A stretch of DNA of 64,000 bases from Arthrobacter sp. 9V (GTDB lineage Bacteria; Actinomycetota; Actinomycetes; Actinomycetales; Micrococcaceae). Below are positions 8,530 through 16,085 of the stretch, in pieces. The DNA is taken from positions 790,387 to 854,386 of the forward strand of contig NZ_LR732912.1 of the NCBI RefSeq assembly GCF_902506065.1. Direction: 5' to 3'. How positions within the stretch are numbered: the first letter of the stretch is position 1; each line of letters opens with the position of its first letter. The notes under the pieces were generated by a model. The model saw only the letters and a program-made list of their open reading frames with translations, did no database searches and was not told the origin of the DNA. The position numbers were made by a program, and so were the translations under genes.

Positions 8530-10547
8530 CAGTCTTCCGCGATCACGGCCACGGCTCCGGCGGGTACGACGCCGGTGAAGCGTTCGCCGCTGAGCAGTTC
8601 GCCGCCGTCGGCCTTCACGGTGACGTCTTCCCGGCTGTGATTGATGGCGAACAGGAAGCTGCGTCCGTCAGCGCCGCGTCGACGGACAAGTTCGACGCCG
8701 GTGGAGGCCTCGGTTGCCGATGTCACCCCGGCCTCGTCCACCAGTCGGGCGGTCAGGGCGTCGATGCCGTCGGCGTCGGGGAGGGTTGCGAGGTACCAGG
8801 CCGAACCGGTGCCCACGCTGCGCCGGGTCAGGGCCGGAACATCGCCCAGCGGGAAGTCGGTGAAGGTTGCAAGAACTTCCGTATCCGCGGCAGCGTGGAC
8901 GTGCTCGCTCCACACCGACCCGATCTTTCCGTCGCTCAACGCGACAGAGGTGCCCGGGAAGAGCGGGTGGAATTCCTCGCTCCGGATACCCAGCAGTTCG
9001 CGGAAAGCGCCCGGGTAGCCGCCCAGCCGGACGTGATCCTGCTCGTCAACGATTCCACTGAAGTAGCTGATGAGCACCGTAGCGCCGGCAGCCGCCGCGG
9101 CAGCAATGGAAGCGGCATCCGCGTCTGTAACGGCGTACAAAGTGCATACCAGGATGAGGTCATAGCCGGAAAGGTCCGCGGACGGGTGCACGAAGTCCGC
9201 GGTAATGCCGCGCAGGTACAACGAACGGTGGAAGGCCCGCATGGTGTCCAGGTATTTCAGCGAATTGTTGGGGTGCGAGTCCAGCTCAGAAGCCCACCAG
9301 GCTTCATAGTCGAACACGATCGCAACGCGGGATTCCACGCGCGAGCCCTTGACGGGTTCCAGCTTGGTCAACGCGTCCCCGAGGTCCACCACGTTCCGCC
9401 ATACCTGCGTGTCGCGGCCGCCGTGGGGAACCATGGCGGAGTGGAACTTCTCCGAGCCGGCCTTGCTTTGCCGCCACTGGAAGAACATCACGGCGTCGGC
9501 GCCACGCGCCACGTGCGTCAGTGAATTCCGGAGCATTTCGCCAGGCATCTTGGGCTGGTTGTGGGGCTGCCAGTTGACCGCCGACGTCGAGTGTTCCATG
9601 AGGATCCACGGCTCGCCGCCCGAAACGCCGCGGGTCAGGTCCGCGCTGAACGCCAGTTCGATGTTCCGCTCCGGGTCAGCGGCCACGAGGTAGTGGTCGT
9701 TGGCAATAACGTCCATGTCCTTGGACCAATCGAAGTAATCCAGCGTCTTGGTAGCGCTGGAAACCATGAAGTTGGTGGTTGCCGGGACGTCTGGGGTGAC
9801 TTCGCGGATCACGGCCAACAGTTCGCGGTAGTAGTCAATGAACACCCAGGAGTTGAAGCGCGCGAAGTCCAGCTGCTGCCCGGGGTTGAGTGTGGTGGGA
9901 GCTGCGCCCGGCGGAAGGATCTCGTCGAACGAAGCATAGTGCTGCGACCAGAATGCCGTTCCCCACGCCTCGTTGAGGGCTTCGATGGAACCGTATCGCC
10001 GTTCCAGCCATGCGCGGAAAGCGGCGGCGTCCTCCTCGCCGTGGAACTCACCAACGTGGCAGCCAAGTTCGTTGTCCACGTGCCAAAGTGCCAGGGCCGG
10101 GTGGTTTTTGTAGCGTTCGGCGATCACCCGCGTCATGGCGGTGGCGTACTTGCGGTACACGGACGACGACGGCGTGTAGTGGCGTCGCGAGCCACGCTCC
10201 AGCCGGACTCCTTCCGCAGTGACGGGGAGGATTTCCGGGTATTTGCGGGCCAGCCAGGCCGGGGGAGAGGCAGTGGCTGTGGCCAGGGCAACCTTGATTC
10301 CGGCTCCGTGGAGGTTGTCCATCACATCGTCCAGCCACCCGAAATCATAGTTTCCTTCGGTGGGTTCCAGGAGTCCCCAGGAGAAGATGCCAACGCTCAG
10401 GAAGTTGACTCCCGCTTCCTTCATGAGCTCAATGTCCTCGAGCCGGATCTCTTCGGGCCACTGCTCCGGGTTGTAGTCGCCACCATAGGCGAGGCCGTCG
10501 AGTCTGCTCCAGACGGATGGGCGGTTTGGGGTTTCGGGGGAGGTCAA
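8529..10547 (-). CDS. GH42 beta-galactosidase
   Basis: This 672-residue GH42 enzyme hydrolyses terminal beta-D-galactosides. It opens with the (beta/alpha)8 barrel (GLAYGGDYNPEQWPEE). The acid/base Glu is in HVDNELGCHVG (about residue 165) and the nucleophile Glu is in ILMEHSTSAVNW (about 320). Trimerisation-like and beta-sandwich domains follow. There is no signal peptide, so it is cytosolic and acts on imported oligosaccharides. The TTG at 10547 has GAAGGAG five to six bases upstream; an in-frame ATG at 10697 would run through two operators and is rejected. It is transcribed divergently from the second binding-protein gene and flanked by both importers, which ties them to a galactoside. Confidence 0.92.
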   Translation of the reverse strand: MTSPETPNRPSVWSRLDGLAYGGDYNPEQWPEEIRLEDIELMKEAGVNFLSVGIFSWGLLEPTEGNYDFGWLDDVMDNLHGAGIKVALATATASPPAWLARKYPEILPVTAEGVRLERGSRRHYTPSSSVYRKYATAMTRVIAERYKNHPALALWHVDNELGCHVGEFHGEEDAAAFRAWLERRYGSIEALNEAWGTAFWSQHYASFDEILPPGAAPTTLNPGQQLDFARFNSWVFIDYYRELLAVIREVTPDVPATTNFMVSSATKTLDYFDWSKDMDVIANDHYLVAADPERNIELAFSADLTRGVSGGEPWILMEHSTSAVNWQPHNQPKMPGEMLRNSLTHVARGADAVMFFQWRQSKAGSEKFHSAMVPHGGRDTQVWRNVVDLGDALTKLEPVKGSRVESRVAIVFDYEAWWASELDSHPNNSLKYLDTMRAFHRSLYLRGITADFVHPSADLSGYDLILVCTLYAVTDADAASIAAAAAAGATVLISYFSGIVDEQDHVRLGGYPGAFRELLGIRSEEFHPLFPGTSVALSDGKIGSVWSEHVHAAADTEVLATFTDFPLGDVPALTRRSVGTGSAWYLATLPDADGIDALTARLVDEAGVTSATEASTGVELVRRRGADGRSFLFAINHSREDVTVKADGGELLSGERFTGVVPAGAVAVIAED

Positions 10548-10606
10548 GAGGACTCCTTCGTCGGGTTGGCCGTGCTGGTACTGAGGGTATAGGTGCAGCG
10601 TATCGG

Positions 10607-10620
10607 GGAAAACGCGTTCT
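10607..10620. promoter_or_regulatory. LacI-type operator 4
   Basis: GGAAAACGCGTTCT lies in the 197-bp divergent region between the GH42 gene and the second binding-protein gene, 60 bp from the GH42 start. Confidence 0.7.
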
Positions 10621-10622
10621 TT

Positions 10623-10636
10623 GGAAAACGCTTGCC
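10623..10636. promoter_or_regulatory. LacI-type operator 5
   Basis: GGAAAACGCTTGCC lies one and a half helical turns from operator 4. The pair can repress both divergent genes. Confidence 0.7.
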
Positions 10637-10744
10637 CAGATTCCGGAATAGGGATATTGTATCGATTCAGAACGAGTGTAAGCGAGATCACTGCCACGTT
10701 GTAGAGAACTTGGAAGCTTGCACCAACTGAGCAAGGAGGCTCTC

Positions 10745-12031
10745 ATGATTGACAGAAGGAAATTCCTCACCACGGTGGCTCTCGGCACTGCATCTGCCGC
10801 TTTCCTCTCCGCTTGTGGCCAATCCTCAACCGCAGGACAGACGGGTTCCGCGGACAACCCCGTCACCATCAACTACACCTGGTGGGGCAACGATGACCGC
10901 GCAGAACGTACCCGCAAGGCGATTGCCCTGTTCGAGTCCAAGAATCCGGACATCAAGGTCAACGGCAACTTCACCGACTTCGCCGGATACTGGCAGAAGC
11001 GCGCCACGGAAGCTGCCGGTGGTGGCTTGCCTGACGTCATGCAGTGGGACCTTTCCTACCTTCGCGACTACGGCCAGCGGAACCAGCTCCTTGACCTGAG
11101 CACCGTAAAGATCAACACGGACGCCTTTGACAAGTCGCTCCTTCCCTCGGGGCAGATCCGCGGCAAGACCTACGGCATCCCCACCAGCACCAATGCCTTC
11201 GCGGTGTACTACGATCCCGCCAAGCTCCAGAGCATGGGTGTTGCGGAGCCGGATGGCCAGTGGACGTACAAAGAGTTCAACACCTTCATGTCCGAGGTAG
11301 GACAGAAGGGCAACGGAGCGCTGTACGGCGGCACCGATTACACCGGTGTGTGGTGGATGTTCAATATCTGGCTACGGCAGAACAACATCCAGGCGTTCAC
11401 CGATGACGGCAAGCTCGGATTCACCAAGGATGACCTCAAGAAGTGGTGGAACACCACCGCCGAGCTTCGCGGTACCCCTGCACTGGTTCCCGAAGAGCGG
11501 GTTACCCAGCTCGCTCCCAAGTCCGCCATGGGATCAAACGTCACCGCCAGTGAGGTCACCTGGGACAACTTCATGGCCGGTTACCTCGGCGATAGTGGCG
11601 CCAAGGAACTGAAGCTGGTGCCGGTTCCCTCGGATGACCCCGATAACCTGGGCCTCTTCCTCAAGCCTTCCATGCTCATGGTGGCCAGCGCCAAGACCAA
11701 GTACAAGGACGCCGCTGCCCGCTTTATCGACTTCATGGTCAACGATCCTGAGGTTGGCCAGATCTTCAAGACCTCCCGCGGTGTCCCGGCGTCGAAGACC
11801 CAGCGCGACGGAACCACGTTCGAAGGTACTGACAAGCTCGTGGTGGATTACGAGAAGTCCATCGAGAAGTACCTCAAGGACGCCCCCGAGCCGCCCATCG
11901 TCGGTTTCGGCACGCTTGAATCCTCCTTCAAGCGGGTTAGTTCCGATCTTAACTACGGCAAGTTGACCCTGGACGGCGCAGCAGATGCATGGTTCAAGGA
12001 AGCCGAAGACCTTATCAAGCAGAACGCCTGA
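10745..12031 (+). CDS. Sugar-binding lipoprotein of ABC importer 2
   Basis: This 428-residue family 1 solute-binding protein starts at the ATG preceded by AAGGAGG. The signal peptide has a twin-arginine-like DRRKFLT motif, a hydrophobic core and the lipobox LSAC, so export by Tat as a lipoprotein is possible. It is related to the 7019 protein but diverged in the ligand-binding half, so the two may take different sugars. It is the first gene of a binding protein-permease-permease-DUF624 operon. Confidence 0.9.
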   Translation: MIDRRKFLTTVALGTASAAFLSACGQSSTAGQTGSADNPVTINYTWWGNDDRAERTRKAIALFESKNPDIKVNGNFTDFAGYWQKRATEAAGGGLPDVMQWDLSYLRDYGQRNQLLDLSTVKINTDAFDKSLLPSGQIRGKTYGIPTSTNAFAVYYDPAKLQSMGVAEPDGQWTYKEFNTFMSEVGQKGNGALYGGTDYTGVWWMFNIWLRQNNIQAFTDDGKLGFTKDDLKKWWNTTAELRGTPALVPEERVTQLAPKSAMGSNVTASEVTWDNFMAGYLGDSGAKELKLVPVPSDDPDNLGLFLKPSMLMVASAKTKYKDAAARFIDFMVNDPEVGQIFKTSRGVPASKTQRDGTTFEGTDKLVVDYEKSIEKYLKDAPEPPIVGFGTLESSFKRVSSDLNYGKLTLDGAADAWFKEAEDLIKQNA

Positions 12032-12077
12032 TCAGGATGCGCCTGATCCCGGCTTTCCCGACTGACGGACTGATCTC

Positions 12078-13031
12078 GTGACTCAAAGCCCAACACTGAG
12101 CAGGCGCTCGTCGTCGTCCGCTTCCCCGCAGCCGCGCAAGTCGCGGCGGCGTGGAGCGGATGCCCGCGCCGGCTACACGTTCCTGTTGCCCTGGCTGCTG
12201 GGATTCATCGCCCTGACTGTGGGCCCCATGATTTCCTCGCTCTACCTTTCCTTCACCAACTACAACCTGTTCGAAGCTCCAAAATGGATCGGCCTGGACA
12301 ACTACGCCACCCTCTTCCAGGATGAGCGTTTCCTGCAGTCGGTAGGAGTGACCCTGCAGTATGTGGGCTTCGGTACGCCACTGAAACTTGCCGCCGCATT
12401 GGCCATCGCCATGTTGCTCAACAGCAAGCGCAAGGGCCAGGGGTTCTATCGCTCGGCCTTCTACGCGCCGTCGCTCATTGGTGCGTCCGTGTCCATTGCC
12501 ATCGTCTGGAAGGCGATGTTCGGTGACTCCGGTCCCGTGGACCAGGGCCTGTCGTTCTTCGGGATCAACCTTGGCGGCTGGGTGGGCAACCCGTCCATGA
12601 CCATGCCCATGATGATCCTGCTGACCGTCTGGCAGTTCGGTGCCCCCATGGTGATCTTCCTGGCCGGCCTCAAACAAATCCCCGCCGACCTCTACGAAGC
12701 AGCATCCATGGACGGTGCAGGGCCGGTCCGCAAGTTCCTGAACATCACCTGGCCCATGCTCTCCCCGGTGATCTTCTTCAACCTGTTGATGGAAACCATT
12801 CACGCGTTCCAGATCTTCGCTTCGGCCTACATCATCTCCAACGGTGAAGGCGGCCCTGCCGGATCAACCCTCTTCTACACCCTCTACCTGTACTTGCGCG
12901 GTTTCAGCGACTTCCGGATGGGCTACGCCTCGGCAATGGCCTGGCTCCTGGTGATCGTGGTCGGCATCATTACGCTGATCTTCTTCAAAACCTCCAAGTC
13001 CTGGGTCCACTACAGCGGTGATTCGAAATGA
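12078..13031 (+). CDS. CUT1 sugar ABC transporter permease (MalF-like), importer 2
   Basis: This 317-residue permease starts at GTG 12078, 46 bp after the binding-protein gene. It has a Ser/Arg-rich cytosolic N-terminus (about 30 residues), about six transmembrane segments and the EAA loop EAASMDGAGPVRKFLNI. It overlaps the next permease by 4 bp (ATGA). It is strongly similar to the 5027 permease. Confidence 0.9.
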   Translation: MTQSPTLSRRSSSSASPQPRKSRRRGADARAGYTFLLPWLLGFIALTVGPMISSLYLSFTNYNLFEAPKWIGLDNYATLFQDERFLQSVGVTLQYVGFGTPLKLAAALAIAMLLNSKRKGQGFYRSAFYAPSLIGASVSIAIVWKAMFGDSGPVDQGLSFFGINLGGWVGNPSMTMPMMILLTVWQFGAPMVIFLAGLKQIPADLYEAASMDGAGPVRKFLNITWPMLSPVIFFNLLMETIHAFQIFASAYIISNGEGGPAGSTLFYTLYLYLRGFSDFRMGYASAMAWLLVIVVGIITLIFFKTSKSWVHYSGDSK

Positions 13032-13951
13032 CAACCATGGCAACACCCACCCAACCCGCTCCCACTAAACCGTCAGCGGAGCAGGTCTACAACCCGAAGT
13101 CCGAGTCCACCGCGGCCAAGCGCATCAAGAGCACCATCTTCCACATTGTTGCTTTGGCGTTGGTGGCCATGGTCCTCTACCCGGCCATCTGGATGATCTC
13201 GGCCTCCTTCAAGCCGAACTCCGAGATCGGCGGCGCCAACAACGCATTGTGGTCGAACAACTTCAGCTTGGACAACTTCGTCACAGCCATGGAGGGAATC
13301 GGTGGCGTCTCAACACTGACGTTCTTTACCAACTCCCTGATCCTGGCCGTCGGCGCCGTGGTGGGAACGGTCCTCTCGGCATCCATCTCCGCCTACGCCT
13401 TCGCCCGGATCAACTTTCCTGGCCGCGGACTGTTCTTCGGCATGATGATCGCCACCCTGCTCCTGCCATTCCACGTGGTGATCATCCCGCAGTACATCGT
13501 GTTCCAGCAGCTTGGCCTGGTGGACACCTACGTACCGCTGCTGATCGGCAAGTTCCTTGCCGCGGATGCGTTCTTCGTGTTCCTCATGGTTCAGTTCATG
13601 CGAGGCCTCCCGGCCGAACTTGATGAAGCAGCCAGAATCGACGGCGCAGGGCACGTGCGGATCTTCGGGTCCATCATGCTTCCGCTGATGAAGCCGGCCC
13701 TGATTTCCACGTCCATCTTCTCCTTCATCTGGAGCTGGAACGACTTCCTGGGCCCGCTGCTCTACCTCAACACCCCGGAAAAATACCCGCTCCCGTTGGC
13801 GTTGCGGCTCTTCGTGGACCAGACCCAGAGCTCGGACTACGGAGCCATGATCGCCATGTCCGTCCTGGCGCTGATGCCCGTGCTGGTCTTCTTCCTGATC
13901 TTCCAGCGCTACATCGTCGAAGGCGTCTCCACACAGGGTCTCAAGGGCTAA
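13028..13951 (+). CDS. CUT1 sugar ABC transporter permease (MalG-like), importer 2
   Basis: This 307-residue permease has six predicted transmembrane segments and the EAA loop EAARIDGAGHVRIFGSI. It is the partner of the 12078 protein and a paralog of the 5964 protein. It starts in a 4-bp overlap with the upstream gene. Confidence 0.9.
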   Translation: MTTMATPTQPAPTKPSAEQVYNPKSESTAAKRIKSTIFHIVALALVAMVLYPAIWMISASFKPNSEIGGANNALWSNNFSLDNFVTAMEGIGGVSTLTFFTNSLILAVGAVVGTVLSASISAYAFARINFPGRGLFFGMMIATLLLPFHVVIIPQYIVFQQLGLVDTYVPLLIGKFLAADAFFVFLMVQFMRGLPAELDEAARIDGAGHVRIFGSIMLPLMKPALISTSIFSFIWSWNDFLGPLLYLNTPEKYPLPLALRLFVDQTQSSDYGAMIAMSVLALMPVLVFFLIFQRYIVEGVSTQGLKG

Positions 13952-13962
13952 GGACAAAGAAA

Positions 13963-14625
13963 ATGAGCACTATGAACGCCACAGGCAAGCCGTCGCCCAC
14001 CCCCGGGATCCCGGTCAACCGCTTCGCCCTCTTCGCCGAGACCATTCTGGCGGGAGTCATCGTGCTCCTCCTCTCCGTCCCATTGGTGACGGCGCCGGCT
14101 GCCTATGCGGCCGGCGTCGCGCACCTCGAAAGGCACCTCAGCGGCAGGGATGATTCCCTCCGCAGCCTGTGGGGCAACTTCCGGCGCGCGCTTCCCGGCA
14201 GTTGGAAGCCGGGAATAACGACGGCGGTAGCCGGCGTCGTGATTGTCCTGAACCTGTTGCTCGCGCTGGTGGGGCAACTGCCCGGCCGGGCCTTTATCCT
14301 GCCAGCCACGCTGGTATTGGCCGCGGCAGGTGCGGTGCTGTTCCTGCGGACCGCCGCCAATTGGACCGCCGCCAACTGGAGCGGCGCCGATTGGAGCGGT
14401 GACGCCAGCCCGCAACCTGCCGGGGTTCCCGGTCCGCAGCGGTGGGCGCTTGCCTACTCGCAGGCCAAGGCAGACGCGTTGCGCGACTGGACCGGCTCGC
14501 TCCTGTTGCTCGCTGCGGTGTTCATGGCCGTGGTGTTCGTGTGGATGCTGCAGGCCTTGTTCGTGATCGTTCCCGGGACCTTGGTCCTGGCCGCCGCCGC
14601 CATCAAAATCCGTTCCAACCGTTGA
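13963..14625 (+). CDS. Multi-pass membrane protein, DUF624/YesL-like
   Basis: This 220-residue protein has about five hydrophobic segments, including LLLSVPLVTAPAAYAA near residue 40. It carries a Trp-Ser/Thr-rich stretch around 125-145 (WTAANWSGADWSG) between helices three and four. It starts 11 bp after the permease gene and so belongs to the importer 2 operon. YesL/DUF624 proteins often accompany CUT1 importers of plant cell-wall sugars, but their role is not established. The family call rests on context and topology only. Confidence 0.55.
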   Translation: MSTMNATGKPSPTPGIPVNRFALFAETILAGVIVLLLSVPLVTAPAAYAAGVAHLERHLSGRDDSLRSLWGNFRRALPGSWKPGITTAVAGVVIVLNLLLALVGQLPGRAFILPATLVLAAAGAVLFLRTAANWTAANWSGADWSGDASPQPAGVPGPQRWALAYSQAKADALRDWTGSLLLLAAVFMAVVFVWMLQALFVIVPGTLVLAAAAIKIRSNR

Positions 14626-14630
14626 TTTTT

Positions 14631-14679
14631 TGTACAGCTGATGCCCTTCAGGAGCCTCCTTAAGGGCATCAGCTGTACA
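14631..14679. repeat. Hairpin repeat family B, copy 1
   Basis: A perfect 18-bp inverted repeat (14631-14648 with 14662-14679, ends TGTACAG/CTGTACA) has an extra GGAG/CTCC pairing in the loop. It begins 5 bp after a stop codon and is preceded by a T run. A copy with the same ends but a different stem lies at 43378-43428. Confidence 0.75.
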
Positions 14680-14729
14680 CAAACTCCAAGAGAATCCGCC
14701 CCAACCCGCTGAATCGAGCAAAACACTCC

Positions 14730-16010
14730 GTGTCGCCGCGCCCGTTCCCACTGCGCCCCAAATCCACCACACCACGTGCCCGCTCCACGGAAAGCTGGCA
14801 CTACCCCCTTAGGCATCACAACTACCGGATCTTCGTAACCCTCTCCCTTGTAGGGAGTGGCGGGGTGTGGATGCAGCGGCTCGCCCAGGATTGGCTGGTG
14901 CTGCAACTGACGGGCAGTCCGGCCGCAGTCGGCGTCGCAGTTGCCCTCCAGTTCCTCCCCATGCTGGTGGTGGGTCCGCTCAGCGGCGTGCTGGTGGACC
15001 TTTTCCCCAAGCGGCGCATCCTCCTGGCCTGCCAGGCCGTCGCCGTGCTGCTGGCGGCCGCCTTGGCTGTTTGGAACGCGATGGGCGGCACCGATGTGTG
15101 GGTGGTCTATGCGTCCTGCATTGCCCTGGGCATCACCAGCGCGATCGATGGACCGGCCCGGCAGGTGTTCGTCAACGAGGTAGTGGGCGACGCCGGACTG
15201 CCCGCCGCAATCGGCCTCAACAGTGCAATAGGCCAATTGGGGGCTATGGCCGGCCCGGCATTGGCGGGCGTAGTCATTGCCCAATCAGGTCCGGCGGCGG
15301 CCTTCGCTGCCAACTCTTTGATAGGCGTATCCGTCATGGTGATGATCGCCACCATCAGGCCGGGCGAACTTCACCATGCCCCCGAAGCGCCCGATCCCAA
15401 GGCCCGGAAAGGCCAGATCCTGGCCGGCTTCCGCTTCGTCATAGCCCGGCCGCCCCTGCTGCTGACCATGCTGTTGGCAGGCTTGCTGGGTGCCTTCGGC
15501 ATGAACGGCCCGGTGGTTCTCGCGGCGTTCGCGGACGGAGTCTGGCACAGCGGTCCCGCAGGCTTTGGCCTCTTCAACACTGTCAGCGCATTGGGGGCCC
15601 TGGCAGGTGCGTTGGTGGCCACCCGGATCAAGCGCTTTGGCCGGAAAGGGATCGTGGCCAGTGCCGGACTGTTCGGTCTGACCCAAGCTCTGGCTGCCTT
15701 GATGCCCACGCAGGAATGGTTTGTGGTGATGCTCATTGTGGTGGGATTCATGACCCTGGTGTTCCTCACCAGCGCTGCAACCGCGGTACAGCTTGAGGCC
15801 GGTGCCAGCGTACGCGGCAGGGTCCTTGCGCTGTATTTCCCGCTGTTGCTGGGCGGCCACGCCTTGGGTGGCTTGCTGGCCGGTTGGCTCACGGAGGACT
15901 TCGGGGTACGGACCGGGCTGGTGGTCACGGGAGCGTTGGGGATGGTCTCGGCTGGCGTGATTGGCTTCCTGCTGTGGCGCTACTCGGCCTCTGTGGCTCG
16001 CCGCGCTTAG
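14730..16010 (+). CDS. MFS transporter, EntS-like exporter
   Basis: This 426-residue major facilitator protein has about 12 transmembrane segments. The pattern VWMQRLAQDWLVLQLTGS near the first helix and the GPLSGVLVDLFPKRR loop are typical of the EntS/MFS_3 group of efflux proteins. The GTG start at 14730 has no clear ribosome binding site, so the exact start is uncertain. It follows repeat B and is probably a separate unit from the sugar genes. The substrate is not known. Confidence 0.8.
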   Translation: MSPRPFPLRPKSTTPRARSTESWHYPLRHHNYRIFVTLSLVGSGGVWMQRLAQDWLVLQLTGSPAAVGVAVALQFLPMLVVGPLSGVLVDLFPKRRILLACQAVAVLLAAALAVWNAMGGTDVWVVYASCIALGITSAIDGPARQVFVNEVVGDAGLPAAIGLNSAIGQLGAMAGPALAGVVIAQSGPAAAFAANSLIGVSVMVMIATIRPGELHHAPEAPDPKARKGQILAGFRFVIARPPLLLTMLLAGLLGAFGMNGPVVLAAFADGVWHSGPAGFGLFNTVSALGALAGALVATRIKRFGRKGIVASAGLFGLTQALAALMPTQEWFVVMLIVVGFMTLVFLTSAATAVQLEAGASVRGRVLALYFPLLLGGHALGGLLAGWLTEDFGVRTGLVVTGALGMVSAGVIGFLLWRYSASVARRA

Positions 16011-16028
16011 TTATCTCCTTCGGAGCCT

Positions 16029-16079
16029 GCCCTTGTTCGTCCTCCTCACAGTTGTACGGTGAGGAGGACGGACAAGGGC
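16029..16079. terminator. Hairpin between convergent genes
   Basis: A 21-bp stem (16029-16049 with 16059-16079, one G-T wobble) lies in the 75-bp gap between the convergent MFS and Gfo-DUF6807 genes. There is no strong T run, so it may be a bidirectional or Rho-assisted terminator. Confidence 0.6.
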
Positions 16080-16085
16080 GGGAAC

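Noticed and set aside
8454..10592. Long plus-strand open frames (about 350 codons each) opposite the GH42 gene
   Set aside because: They are antisense shadows caused by high GC codon bias; the protein sequences have no domain and no ribosome binding site, while the GH42 frame has clear catalytic motifs.
10548..10697. N-terminal extension of the GH42 protein by 50 residues
   Set aside because: It would place two LacI-type operators inside the coding region, and TTG 10547 has a strong ribosome binding site.
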